From Letharia columbiana (Eukaryota > Ascomycota > Lecanoromycetes > Lecanorales > Parmeliaceae), in NCBI RefSeq assembly GCF_014066305.1, contig NW_023501073.1, forward strand, positions 124,001 through 188,000: 64,000 nt of DNA, in the 5' to 3' direction. How positions within the stretch are numbered: position 1 is the first letter of the stretch; every line of letters begins with the position of its first letter. Below are positions 40,501 through 53,161 of this stretch, in pieces. A model generated the notes under the pieces. The model worked only from the letters and a program-made list of their open reading frames with translations, was not told the origin of the DNA and searched no databases. Both the position numbers and the translations under genes were made by a program.

Positions 40501-42120
40501 CGTAACTTTAAAAGAGGCTATTTATTTCTCGAATCTAATAAAGTATTATCGCTATCTATGATATTAACGTTATTAATTTCGAATTCTTCGTCTATTTCTA
40601 TCGCGTAAAGTTATATTTTCTTAAAGATCTTTTTATTAGCCTCGATTTAGATAGTTATTATATAGTTCTTTTAATAATAATCTTTCTTATCGCAGTTATA
40701 GTATATTAGTTCTCTTAATTTTAAATCGATTTTAATATCTAGAGACGTAGTAATTATAATCTTAGTAATAGATATAAAGTATATATTAGTTATAGTTTAT
40801 ATAATAGTTAGCTTAATAATAGTCTTCTTAAGCTCTATATCTTTATATCTAATACGATATAAGTTATTTAATTTTTAAAGGTATTTCTTTATAGCCTTTA
40901 AGATAATAAAACCCTCTATAATATTCTATAACTCTCTTAAATTAAATCTTAATTTCTTTAGAAGATAATTCTCTATTATAACGATTTTATTAATATTAAG
41001 AATAATATCTAGTCGAATAAAGTCTAAATAGAAATCGATAAAGATTCGAATTTCTTATTATAGAGTATATATATTACGCTATATATTATTACGTTAATTT
41101 AAATTCTCGTAAATATTAACTAACTCGTTTATAATCTTATTAATAGATTAATATAAGTTAATAAAGTTTCGAAGTCTTCTATATATAATATACTATATAG
41201 TCTTATCGCCGAGTTATAAGATTATATAAATTATCTTAAAGTCTTTAATAAGATAATAATCGCTATTAGTCTTAAATTTCTATTCTATTCTAAAGAATCA
41301 GTTATTTTAGATAAGATTACTATCGTTAATAAATAGAGATAGATCTAGAATCTTAACTAATTTCTCTTTTAAACGTCTAGGCGTATATTCTTCCTCGATC
41401 GAGGGTAGCTATAAATTCTTTATCGACTATAAATTAAGATTATTAACTTTTCGCTATAAGAAAGTTATATTCTTCTAAAAATCTCGAGCTAATTAGTTTA
41501 TCTCCTCGATTATTTTATAAATCTAATATAAATTATTTATAATTAGATTCTTTTTTATTACGACGACGTAATATCGAGTAATAATCTTTTAAAAATTATC
41601 TCGCTTTTAACGAATTTTATTTAATATAATTATAAATTTATTAGATTAATACTTAATTTAATATTATAGTTATAAGCTATTAATAATATTCTAAAATATA
41701 TCTATTAAGTTTATCTCGTTAAGTATATTATTTAATAGAATTAATACTCGTTAAAACTTAATTTATTTTAATAAAGTCTTAATTTAATCTATTCTTTTAA
41801 TATTAAACTTTATTATAGAAAAGAAGATTTTAAAATAAAGTAAAGAGGAGTTTAAATGCTTTAAAAGAATAGATATTAAGAATATTAGATATACTAGAGA
41901 ATAGTAAAGTTTCTTTAAAACGCGTTGAAATTATTTGATATTAAGAATAAAAAAATTTTTACTATAAAGCCCGAGGGATATTTCTTTATAAGAATTTAAT
42001 ATACTTATCTCTTAACTATTTAAGATATTAAGAAGACTATAAATACTTTAAATAGTTACTTTTTCGAGTATACTTGCTTCGTCTAAGAGATTTCTTATCT
42101 TATAGAGAAGTTATATACGA
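37587..42120 (-). mobile_element. Second Ty3/Gypsy pol relic, RIP-inactivated
   Basis: The minus strand carries an RT: LTRLNIITAFNKLRI at about 39220, then INNILFEYLNNFY, a stop, and VYLDNIFIYN at about 38995-39025, where the catalytic YLDD has become YLDN. At about 38390-38500 the RNase H segment NLISIEYNY, a stop, IYDKKLLVIIRYLEY matches Gypsy RNase H (EYNYEIYDKELLAI). It is a different family from the 13.5-20 kb element. LTRs were not identified; GAAATATCCC near 37590 and its complement near 41980 may mark edges but are too short to rely on. Confidence 0.75.
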
Positions 42121-42149
42121 GAAAATTTATAAAAATTTTTTTATAATAT

Positions 42150-42685
<536 letters not shown>

Positions 42686-42686
<1 letters not shown>

Positions 42687-43090
42687 TATCCGCGTCTACG
42701 CGTAACAGGCTAAGGTATTCTAGCGTAAGTTTACCGCCAACCTTAATTAGCCACCCTTCAAATCTTCCGAATGCATATCACGGCAACTTTAATACACAAC
42801 GTAAAGTACTCATCATTTATTTGTACTATTTTCGTATAATCTTCTCCGCTAACATAGCATCTTGGTATAACTGCTTATTTCTTTCACGTCATAATTTAAC
42901 AAACCTCGGGCTTTCATGCCCTCTTTCAATACATGTGGGTACGTCTTAAGAGCCGACAGGGCTCATTCATAGAAATTCTCATGCAATCGAGACTCTAGAA
43001 TATGCTACAAGGCCTGCTGGTCGCGGCCACTACTTTTTTCCAAGGCGGAGCATTTCTTATTTTTTGGCTTTTGTTGGAGAAGCTTGCAGC
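42686..43090. promoter_or_regulatory. Upstream region of the MutL homologue
   Basis: Ordinary composition begins abruptly, 405 bp before the ATG. No clear TATA box. A pyrimidine-rich stretch (CATTTCTTATTTTTTGGC) precedes the start. No other gene is visible here. Confidence 0.4.
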
Positions 43091-46000
43091 ATGCCAATTG
43101 CAGCACTCCCACCGAACGCCGTTCGAGCCATCGGCTCTTCACAAGCGCTTACCGATTCTGCTTCTGTGGTCAAGGAATTAGTAGACAACGCTATTGATGG
43201 TCGGGCTACTACCATCTCTATTGAAATATCTGCAAATGCACTGGACGACATTCGAGTTAAAGACAACGGTCATGGCGTTGCTCCAGACGACCGTACCATG
43301 ACGTGCACAAGACACTGTACGAGCAAGATAAGAGATCTTCATGATCTCGAGAATATCGGAGGGCGCTCTTTAGGCTTTCGAGGGGAAGCGTTGGCGAGTG
43401 CAGCAGAGATGAGTGGGAGTCTTACAATTACCACCCGGATAGAGGGCGAAGGCACCGCTGTGGAGCTCAAGTTCGATCGCAAGGGTCAGATCTCGGGGTA
43501 GGTTAGTGGCACGCGAGGCTTCCGGATCCATGCTAAGTCGGTCTCAGTAAAAAGCGCACATCTCATCCAGTGGGAACGACCGTCAGGGTCGAAAAGTTCC
43601 TCCAAAACCTGCCCGTCCGCAGACAAGCTGCTGAGAAGATAGCGGTGAAGATTCACGCAAAAGTCAAAAGGATGCTACAAGCTTATGCCCTAGCACGGCC
43701 GCACCTACGCCTGTCGCTAAAGATTCTGAAGGCTAAAGACAGGAAAGGGGACTGGACGTATCCAAAAAGCGGAGCAATCAGCGCTTCACGACTGGAAGCC
43801 AGCTTCAATGCCGCCGCTGACATATTTGGCAAGAAGCTCACGAGCCAGTGTGAATCGACATTTTCGAGCTGGTCAAGCACTGGAGAGCAGATCGACGAGG
43901 CCACGAGTGAACAATTGGGGCCTAGCGCTAGCAGAGACGAAGCGTATACTCTTGAGGCTATAACGGCCAGACAGGACTGCGGTACCTATTTTCTCGCAGT
44001 CATTAGGCAGTAAAAAGAGACCTACTAATCTACTCGCCATCTAGATTGCTCAGTACTGTCCAACGCTGGCCAGTATCTATCAGTGGACTCGAGACCGGTT
44101 TCATGCACAAGAGGAACTTTGAAGCAGATCATCTCATCATATAAATCTCATTTACGTTCTGCTACGGTCGGCGAAGACAATGCAAAGACTGTGGACCCTT
44201 TCTTGTGTTTGAATATCGCTTGCCCGCCAGGAGCATACGATGCAAATGTTGAGCCAGCCAAGGATGACGTTCTATTCGCCAACTCCGAGTTGCTTCTCGA
44301 AATAGTTGAAAGATGGTTCCATAGCATTTACGGCGAAGTCCAGCCTAATTTTTCCAAGCCGTCAGCAAAAACCGTATCTGCGCTGAATCCTCGCGGCATT
44401 GAACTATTGCTCGCTCGAACAATTGCGCCTGTCGAATCTGCTCCCGTGGGCATTTCCCGGGTGGGAGGATCTACTCTTCCGGCGCCTCGGTCAGCATCTA
44501 AGTTGACTACTCACCCTCAACCACATTCAAGTCCTCTAGCGACCTCTGCCTTCGATCCATCGGCTGCAGCACCTCCTTGCCAGAAAAGTGATGGAATCTC
44601 CGGAGCAATCAGCCATTCAATCACGGAACCTCCAGCCACTGATGAAACCCAAACAGGAGCACCTCGCAGTCCCCCATCGAGTCACGATTTCTCCACAACT
44701 ATGCTGTCAGAGAAAGCTGGCCTAAGGCCCTCTAGCAACATTGTTCCTGTTGAAGGGAAGCCTGGTTGGATCGGTTCCATGTACGCAGAGGATGAAGACG
44801 ACGCAGAAGACCTCGAACTCGATTTGCGAGGACCCCCCAGATCATCTGCGGATATTGACCCGGACGGAGAGGAACATCTGCGTGATGTCAACGTATCGAA
44901 TCCATGGGCTTTCGCTAAGCTCAACGCAGCAATGCGCCCCTCAGGTCGTAACAAGCAATTCCACACGCCAAGACGACAAATCGGCGATGTTGGCCAGTCC
45001 CCTGATCCATCTTCAGACGATCTGCCACGGGATCTAGATCCGTCATTGGCGGAAAAGCCTTTACGTCGCGTTCACCAGGCTCACTCTTCATCTGAGGCAG
45101 CTTACCCAACGCCAAGCCCTTTCCCATTCCCTCAAAAAGCTCGTGGAAAGCGCAAGGCCGGCGATGCTAGTGTCGACGCTTTATTAACGCCTGCACCATC
45201 AAAAGGGGAGCGTCACAGACGTGGAGCGTTGGATACTTGGGTGCAGAAGTCGCTTGGTGGATATGACGAGCTTGGCGATACCTTTAACACCGTGCAGAGG
45301 TCGCTCGGTGGCTATGACGAGCTTGATTATTCTTCTAACACTCTGCAAGAAGATCCAGGTGCACCAGACCAGCCATGTTCCCGTGATTTTGTCTCAGCAA
45401 GATCCCTGCCGCCAGGTGGAACACCGCTCAGTGAGATCCCAGACGCATCCCAACGAGCACGACGGAAACCCAGGCCACGGAAACAGCAACAAGGCAACAT
45501 CGACAAACCATTCATATTTCCTGTCAATGACCCCAATCGCGTCTGGTTCGACACAAGAGAAAATCCACTACAAAAGCGACCTCAAAGACTACGCCCAAAC
45601 AATGACCATCAAGACATACCTACAGTACCCACCCTCATCCTTCGCGACGATGAAATCGAAGAAGACGAGCCAATCATATCAGCCTCTGCAGAGCGCTCAC
45701 TACCACCTATACATCCCGACTTGGCAATAACGCTCGACTACGAAGCCCGCAAGCAAAAGGCTGGAGAGGCACATAGAAAAGTATTGCGGGAGCAAGCCGC
45801 TGCCGCAAAGCTCGCCAGCAAAGCACCGGCAGATGGACCCAATCCTCTTCACCCTCAGCACGCCACCACGTCGCCTCACAAGAACCGCCAAGCCAAAGCA
45901 ATCGCCGCCTTACATAATTCAGACGGGCCTTCGCCCGCAACGCCATCGCTCGGAGCGGAAGGGACCGCAGCACTCGAACCCTCCGACCCCCGCGCCTACC

Positions 46001-46383
46001 TCCTGCGCATGCAGCAACAGGGAGAACAAGCACCAGAGTCACTAAGAGGGAGGTCGAAGAGGCAGAAGACGGCTATGTTGCCGTTAGAGACTGTGCAAGA
46101 GGGGAGTTACATCGGCGATCTGAGTCTGATGGTCGAAGACGTCAATGTGGGGGATGTGGAGGAGGATATGAAAGACAGTGGCGCGTGGGATCATTATGTC
46201 AAGAGCGGAGAGGTGGGTGAAGCATTTGAGAAGGTGAGCATGGAGGAAATTAAGAGGTGGGAGGGGAAGCTGAGAGACTCGGTGAGGGGGATGTATGCGG
46301 TAGAAGGTGAAGAAGGAGAGAGAGCGGATGTGGATGTGGATCTGTCTACGATCTTGCGAGCTCACTTAGCTGGACATGCGTGA
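43091..46383 (+). CDS. MLH2: MutL-family mismatch repair protein, MLH2-like
   Basis: Three exons (43091-43497, 43548-43981, 44054-46383; introns 50 and 72 bp with CTAAG/CTAAT branch sites) give 1056 residues. The N-terminal GHKL ATPase is intact: KELVDNAID with catalytic Glu29 and Mg-binding Asn33, DNGHG at 58-62, GFRGEAL at 95-101, then GTTVRVEKFLQNLPVRRQ from 145 and YDANVEPAKDDVLF from 342. The remaining roughly 680 residues are low complexity and show no C-terminal metal-binding endonuclease motif of the PMS2/Mlh3 type. This fits yeast Mlh2/human PMS1 homologues, which pair with MLH1 and act as accessory factors, including in limiting meiotic gene-conversion tracts. Residues about 680-705 hold a tandem SLGGYDEL repeat. 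The second donor (GTACCT) is weak but gives the right frame. The first in-frame ATG (43091) was chosen. Confidence 0.85.
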
Positions 46384-46812
46384 TGTACACGGACCACGTT
46401 TTGCTTTTTGCGTTGGCATATAGCACCCTTCCGTGAATTTTGCATTGATCGGCTTGATGGATTTTTTTTTGGGGGGGGGGGGTCAAGCGATCAATGAACC
46501 TGCGTAGCGCGGCCTTTTCGAGCTTTGGCGTCAGATAGATACCCATTTGCTTACTCAATGCTATGGTTTGAGCGATGCTCTGCAACAATGCTCGCGGCCG
46601 TGGAATGCTCGACCCAGACACGGGAGAAGCTCATCATATCCTGTCTATGAACGACAAACAAACACCAGGCCGGATCATTGACGCTCGCTGCATGATGTCT
46701 GTCCAATGTGGTACTCATGCTGTGCTAGGGCTGCTCAAGAGGACGATTCGAAAATGAGACATCCAATCATAGACGCTATACAAGACCTGCTCCGAGGCAC
46801 GGTCGATGTGGC
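46384..46812. other. Convergent 3' region between two genes
   Basis: Holds both 3' UTRs. A T run directly followed by a G run sits at about 46460-46483, a likely slippage site. No extra gene is supported. Confidence 0.5.
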
Positions 46813-49800
46813 TCAAGTTCCTGTAGCAGGCATCTCATATCTCGTATCCCCACCCTTCGCACCAACTGTAACCCATACCAACTTTCCACCTTCCTCCAAC
46901 ATTCCCTCCCACTTGACACCCTCCTTCCTCCCCATACAGCCCAAACCACCCTCTTTAGCCCAGAGGCCCACGACATCCCTCACAAACGCCGTCTTAGCAT
47001 CGAGTTCGTTCTCTCTGACCAGTTCTTTGAACTCGTGACCGCGATAGGAGCCGCTCAGCATGACGCTTGTAGGGTAGCAGAGGACGCTTCGAGCAGCCAG
47101 TGCTCCTGCTTCTAGAATTCGTCCGGTTTTGAGAGCCTTCGCCGCTTGAATGGGGAGGTGGTAGAAGTCGAGCCATGTTCCATCGCCGGAGACGACAATT
47201 TTGGTGTGATCTGGAAAGTTGAATTGGAATGATCCGTCGCCGAAGCCCCAAATGCCTACATTGCCTAGACGCTGGTAGAACTTCACGAATGGGCCTGCAA
47301 CATTGTTACGTCTCGACCTGCTCGAGTCCGCCTCTTCGGGCGAGTTTACGTCTATCTCTTCGCTCTTTCCGAGGCTTTGCGTCATGTATTTGCCGAATTT
47401 GTCCCAAAGACAAAGCTTCCTTCTTTTCTCATAATCGTGGATGTCGCGTCCAGGGGCAAGTTTATCTGCAACACCAGCATCGCTCACCGGGACCTGATAT
47501 TGAGACGCCGGAACCAGGACACGCTTGAGACCATCCAGGCCGCAGTTCTCGATAAACTCAATCGGTGCACCTCTTGCGTGAACCATTTGCTTTTTTTCGC
47601 GATACTTTGCTACGTTGCGCTTCTTCAAGTGGTCTTCCGCTCCTGCGACAACGACGCAGGTTGGATTGCTGGTTTCATCGCCTTTGAAGACGCAGCCGAC
47701 GGTGCCATTAGCCAGGATGTAGCCGATGCCAAATTTATTGGTGTAGTCGACCCACTTCACGACCACTGGGCGTTGCTTGAAGTTCTGGCTTCTAACATCG
47801 AAGTCTTCAAGTTGGGAATGAGCTTTGCCCCTAGTCAATTCTTTCAAGCTTATCTCAAGCTCATTATGAAGTCTTTGCAATTGACGAAGAACATCGTCCG
47901 GCTTAGATTCGGGAAGGCATTCCAGTACCTCATCGGGTCCAATGAGTGCATTTTCTGGCCTTGGGCTATCAGACCGCTTCCTGGCGCGATTCGATGTCAT
48001 CTCTGAGGACATTGTCCTGGTGAGGGGCACGACATCAGCCATCTCTTTCTGCACGTTTGATGCGATTCTGGCTCTTGATCGGGCAGCCATGTCATGTGTT
48101 TTCACATCGGGGTTTGAGTATGCGTGATCAACACAGTGATCCTTGGTTGGCGGTCTGCGAGCTTTCGGTGCCACTGGCGGGTCTACCGTTTCTTCATCCA
48201 GTACGTGGACTTTCTTCGCTCGAGTAGCTCTAGGGTTCCGGGCTAGTGCTTTTGCTTCGAGACCCCCCGCACTGGATGCGTTGAGGGTGGGACGAACGGG
48301 CAGCTCGTTCAATAGTCCTCGTCGTGCACGGACAGAAGCATTAGCCGAAGCCTTGGTGCGCACGGAGCTGTCATTTGGACCGGCATGCTCCAAGATCTGC
48401 TTCAACTGGGTTCCAGAGCTGACATGAGCAGCACGGAGAGTAGCAGCATGACTTGGAATAAGAGCTCTTCGTGGTCGCTCAGGCACTGAGCGATTACTCA
48501 TGGTCTCTGCCACAGCGGTGGACGATTGAGATATGGCCGCGGACGATCGAGACGTGTCTACGTCTTCCATGACGTGCGAGTTGATCAAAGTTGATTGGCT
48601 GGAATCGTTGGCTTCTGAGTTTGGCGAGCTTGATGATGCGAACTTGGAAGTGTACACCATGTCTTTGGGCAATGGTACGACGGGCGCGTTCCCAGAGTCT
48701 TCTTCTGCCTGGCACTCCTTGTACAGAGACAGATCAACATCCCCACCAACCGCTACTTGAGGCTCACGGTCGCCGGGTAAACATCCCACACCACACTGTC
48801 TTGCGAGAGCTCTTAGACTCAAGCGTTCGGTACCCTTCAGCATAACATCTCCACGAGGAGAGGTTTTTCTATCAAGGTAATGCGGGAATTCACGGCAGAA
48901 GTATTCCTCCATTACCATGGGCATTGCGTCGCCACCGTGCATCGAGAAGAAAGGATGGCCGACAACCTGATCTGGATCAGGACGTTCTTCCGCATCTACT
49001 TTCAGCAGCCGAGCAACTAGGTCTTTTGCTTCCTCGGGTATGTCATTGAAGTGCTTGTTCTTCTCCGGCCAGTCGTACTCCACACCCCGGGCCTTCCGAT
49101 AAATCTCGTTTTGGGAAGCTGCTTGGAATGGCGGCTGGCCAACGAGCATTGCAAACCTGAAACGGTCAGATCTGGGGTACGGCTAAATGCAATTCCGCCA
49201 CTTACATAATGACTCCAATTGCCCATATGTCTACCTTGTGATCGTGTCCACCCCTTCCCTTCTCCAAGATTTCAGGTGCAATGTAATTGGGCGTTCCACA
49301 TAATGTAGTCCTCCTAGACTTCTGGTCGTATAGGCCTTGGTACTCGTGCTTGCTTACCAGCACTGCTGCCAGACCGAAGTCCCCGATCTTGAGGTTCATG
49401 TCGTGGTCCAAAAAAAGATTTCCCATCTTCAAGTCTCGATGTATAACGTTCCGGGCGTGCATGTATTTGATTGCTCCGCAAAGCTGAACAGTCAACCGTC
49501 GCACCTCCGGCAGGGTCAAGCATCTTCTCTTCTTGACCATGTCCATTATCGATCCATTGGAGCAAAGCTCAAGCACGACGTAGGTGCTATCTTTGAAAGT
49601 GAAGGCGCGGTGAAATTCGACAATGTTTGGATGCCGCATCTTCGCATGGATTTGGAGCTCTGTTCGAAACTGCGACATTAGCTCGAGATCTACCTGTGAA
49701 CACCCAGAAACAACATACTTTGTCCTCCATCTTCTTCAGGCTCATGTAAGTCTTGACAATCTTGAGAGCGAATATGGTCTTGCCTGCCCCTCTACCCTTA

Positions 49801-50063
49801 TTGCGTAACTCGCCTTCGTAACAGATCGCAAAGCCTCCTTTCCCTAAACACTTTCCGGTCCTGAACTTCTCAGCCAACCCACCCTTATTAATGGGAGGCT
49901 GAAGAACCCATTCTGGCGGTGCGGGCGCATAGTCTTTCTCCTTCAATGCTTTCTTCGCTGCCTCTGCCCTTTTTGCTTCTTCATCGGCCAGCTCTTTCTC
50001 TTTCAGCTTGCTGAGTTTTGGTCTGGCCTGGATGTTGGTTGACCTTGGCGATAGTGCCTCCAT
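46813..50063 (-). CDS. CDC5: Polo-like serine/threonine kinase
   Basis: Three exons on the minus strand (50063-49719, 49669-49206, 49156-46813; two 49-bp introns) give 1050 residues. Residues 1-60 form a charged Lys/Glu-rich leader. Kinase: glycine loop LGKGGFA at 73-79, Lys101, HRDLKMGN with Asp194, DFG at 212-214, activation segment RRTTLCGTPNYIAPE with Thr237 at the position activated in PLK1. A long disordered linker follows, containing RRGLLNEL, a possible destruction box. Two polo boxes lie near the C terminus: VVKWVDYTNKFGIGY (about 755) and PFVKFYQRLGNVGIWGFGDG (about 900 on). Polo kinase drives mitotic entry, spindle function and mitotic exit/septation. The protein is longer than yeast Cdc5 (705 aa) because of the linker. 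The first intron ends at the second AG, since the nearer AG would leave only 25 bp. Confidence 0.93.
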
Positions 50064-50603
50064 ATTGTATTTGTGGTCAGCTGAGTCGCAGGGAACTGTA
50101 TGCGAGTCTCAATGAGTCTGCAAGTAGACTAACGAGCGCAGGTAAATAGCGAATAGTCACAGCTCCTAATTATCGCATATTTGTTGTAGAGAATATTTAC
50201 CTGGAGGTGAACATGAGAGTCCATGAGCCTACCATAACCAAAAGTAGGACATGTCGGGCAAGGTGAAGAGACGTTTGTAATGAGTGAAAGAGTGTGCGGT
50301 AAAATGTAAACAATGAAGTTTTTAGCTCATGACAACCGCCGAGCCGGCTAACCTTCCTAGTTTGGCCCGGATAAAAGAACTCAGGACTCGACAGCCATAC
50401 CAATTTTTGTGTTTCACCGATGTTATTGCTATGAGCTAAAAACACACTGGAGCAGACTAAGAATATGTTGAAAGGTCCATGTCCCATTGATCTATGGAGA
50501 CTTCGCTCTCAATAGCCCACGTTTCGCGTGCCAGCCGCGGGGCCCACAGCCATGATTGTCACGGACTTGCTTGACTGATTGCCTATTGACTAGGTCGCCC
50601 ACA
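50064..50603. promoter_or_regulatory. Divergent promoter between polo kinase and OPA3-like genes
   Basis: 540 bp between two head-to-head starts, without a reading frame worth noting (a 96-codon minus frame has no motif). It must hold both core promoters. No TATA box is obvious. I did not recognise a forkhead site with confidence. Confidence 0.5.
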
Positions 50604-51695
50604 ATGTCTAGCATAGTGATCAAACTCGGCTCTCTCGTGGTTAAAACCCTCTCGAAGCCAATTGCGGTGGGTCTCTGTTTCTCGATAGTCTGTCATTCAA
50701 TGGTCTGATTCCCTGCCTTTCAGAACCGCATCAAGGCTCAAGCCCGAGAACACGAGACATTCCGTCGTGTCTGCGTCAGCTTCGCGCAGGGTATACATCG
50801 ATGGGATATGCGATTTCGGCTTGGACTTCTCCAAGATAGTGCAGCACTCGAGAAACAAGCCGCCCGGGAAGCTGCAGAAGCTCAGGCGAAGAAGCACAAG
50901 TTCGAAGCTCCTACAGTCAAGACAGAAGCCCAGACAAAGGCCGATGAAGCATCTGAAAACCGGTCTAAAGACGGCCTCGATAAGGCTAAAGAGCAAAGAA
51001 AGAAGCCAAAGATCCGGCCTCTATCCGAAGCTAAAGCTATTGATGTGGGTGTCATCGCCCTCATCTGCCGCAAAGGCCAGGCTTTTTACCCTTAAATTTA
51101 TATACTGACTTGCTGGATCTCCTAGTTGGGTTCGAACTTTGTCTCTGAGTCCTTTCTCTTCATCGTTGGAGTCAGCCTGGTATTCTTCGAAACATACCGC
51201 CGAAGCAAGCAGGAAAGCTCGAAGCGAGAAGATGTTGCCGATCAAATTGAGAAACTGGAGAATCAAGCGAGATTGTTCAGGAAGGCTTTCGTGGATTTAG
51301 AGAGAGAGACCTTGAAAACCACCGGCACAGGCCTAACAGGCACCCGGAGAATCTTGCCGAGGGAGGTCTACGAGCTAGAAGAGGAGGATGAAAAGGAGGG
51401 CAAGCCGAAGGGCTGGCTGTCATGGTTTCAGGGATTATACCGACGAGATGTCCAAGCAGACGAAACGAAGCCTGAGCCACTGGTCAGAGTGCCTCAAAGC
51501 AATCCTCAAAGCACGTCCTCCGTGCAGAATGCTACAACCTTGAGTGACTCTAAGTCTACAAGTATCTTAAGCAAAATACTACCAACGGCTCACAAGGACG
51601 ACACCGCGAACAACACCCAGCAGCTGGGAGTAAGCCCCAAGAATAAGACGACTGAAATCAACAGTCCGCCCAGAGAAGGCGGTTCGAAATCATGA
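50604..51695 (+). CDS. OPA3: OPA3-family mitochondrial protein
   Basis: Three exons (50604-50666, 50724-51044, 51126-51695; introns 57 and 81 bp, both with GTGGGT donors) give 317 residues. The N terminus MSSIVIKLGSLVVKTLSKPI, followed by NRIKAQAREHETFRRVCVSFAQ and HRWDMRFRLG, is the OPA3 signature. A hydrophobic segment, FVSESFLFIVGVSLVFFETY (about 133-152), is preceded by AKAIDLG and followed by a Lys/Glu-rich coiled coil. OPA3 is a mitochondrial membrane protein affecting organelle morphology and lipid metabolism. The C-terminal tail of about 130 Ser/Thr-rich residues makes it longer than human OPA3 (179 aa). The predicted matrix-targeting N terminus is short and basic. Confidence 0.88.
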
Positions 51696-52029
51696 ACATG
51701 CCTCAATGTGAGAACGCATTGTCTTGCATGACTCCACTGTATATGTAGGTGTATATGATAGGCGTGGTGTGTGACCATGGATGTACACGAATGAACGGGC
51801 GAAATGCTAGCAGAAGTGGCGGCATTCACTTGGTATACCACGTGCCTCTGGGTAATGGAAGGCACCTTTCTGCGTTGAGCGTTCAAGGAGTTATTGTGGT
51901 AAATACCCAGAGAACGCGTCTCTACTCGCTTAGTTTTACAATCTTCACTTTTCAAGGAATCCAATCTCCAAATCGATAACCAGCGGACTACCTCCAAGTA
52001 TATTCCCACTTCGATAAGCTCAACCAGCC
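51696..52029. other. Intergenic region
   Basis: 3' UTR of the OPA3-like gene and promoter of the next gene. One CACGTG E-box core lies at about 51839-51844 (TACCACGTGCC). Nothing else is supportable. Confidence 0.4.
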
Positions 52030-52855
52030 ATGTTCTGCAGCACCCTCCGTCGCCGCCCTTCCCTCTCCACCCTCATCCCCCTCCTCACATCCTCCGCCGA
52101 CCCCAGACTTCAAGGTACCATCTCTCCCAATCCCTCCCCATCAAGCCATCAACAACCCACCCACTAACCCCCAACATGCAGAAACCAACCTCCAAACCCA
52201 CGACCTCGCCCTCCCCACCCAACCACAACCCTCTCACACCGCCCAGCAGCAACGACCTACAACCCAACCGTTCCTCATACTGACCAGCTCAAGCCTCCAC
52301 GACCCGAACGCGACGGAGAGGATGAACCGCTTCTCGACGCTGACATCGAGCCCCGTGCCCACGATCGTGTTCCTGCTGTCTACTTCGGAACAGAGTGATG
52401 CAACCGGGGTGCACGGCTTTATGGAACTGCAGACACAGTTCGTCACCCCTTCCCACCCACCACATCATCAACCCCTCTAACAACCCCTCCCCCCCAGCCT
52501 CCACCCCCTCCCCACCCCACCCCCCCTCCTCCCCATCCCCTCCCCGCATCACCTCCTCGCCATACTGCGCACCTACACCACCGCACCCGCACCCTCACCC
52601 TCACCATCGCCCCCGCCACCGCCTCCCGCAGCAACGCTCTCGCTCCTCCCGCACGTGACGGCGACGGCTCCCGCGAGGCCGTTGTCGACGCACACGACGA
52701 ACGTGCTGAGCGATCTGTGTCGGTCGGTCAGGGAAGTGGCCGTGCTGGCGGGGACGGAGGGGGGGAGGGGGGTGCTGGGGGAGTGGCTGGGGGAGGAGGG
52801 GGGGAAGGGGGTCGCGGAGTTTTGGGAGGGGGAGTGGATGGTTGAGGGGTTTTGA
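52030..52855 (+). CDS. Hypothetical protein, possibly mitochondrial
   Basis: Three exons (52030-52114, 52182-52437, 52498-52855) keep frame and give 232 residues. The N terminus MFCSTLRRRPSLSTLIPLL is Arg/Ser-rich without acidic residues, as in a mitochondrial presequence. The core TQPFLILTSSSLHDPNATE, then TSSPVPTIVFLLSTSE, looks folded. The next segment is a long Pro/Ser/Thr linker. The C-terminal part contains THTTNVLSDLCRSVREVAVL and ends GEWLGEEGGKGVAEFWEGEW. I do not recognise the family. The coding strand switches from extreme C-richness (52440-52650) to extreme G-richness (52740-52960), so intron 2 (52438-52497, donor GTTCGT) and the reading frame there are less certain. Confidence 0.5.
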
Positions 52856-53161
52856 TCTGTGGGAGGGATGAATGGATGGATGAGCGAATTGGGGAAGGGA
52901 GTTGGGGGAGGTTGAGAGGAGGAGGTGCTGCGTCGCTGTTGTTAGCTATGTGTCCGGGTCATCCATTGGGCTGGAGTGTGTTTCTGGGGTGGTTCATTGG
53001 CATGTTGTTTGCTTGGGCATATTCTGAGAGGAATGATAGCTTGTAAATTTGACGATTGTCCATGTGCAAGTGCTCCATTGAATCTTCGTATCAATACAAG
53101 AAGTGCAATCCAATCCAACTCCGCATAACCCGATCGACAGCGATCCCGCCCATGTGGTTCC
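52856..53161. other. Convergent 3' region
   Basis: Between the hypothetical gene and the fumarate reductase gene. The first 100 bp are G-rich. A 64-codon plus frame here includes a hydrophobic stretch but has no exon signals or start context, so it is not called. Confidence 0.4.

Noticed and set aside
43064..43090. Earlier TTG start of the MutL homologue
   Set aside because: Non-ATG start without support; the ATG at 43091 begins just before the conserved ALPPNAVRAIG.
46706..48427. Plus-strand frames of 94-209 codons within the polo kinase locus
   Set aside because: Antisense shadows of the long kinase coding exon.
49694..49718. 25-bp first intron in the polo kinase gene
   Set aside because: Too short. 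The next AG gives a normal 49-bp intron with a CTAAT branch site and restores the MEDKFRTELQIH junction.
52852..53046. 64-codon plus frame with hydrophobic stretch after the hypothetical gene
   Set aside because: No splice link or start context, in G-rich 3' flank; could be chance.
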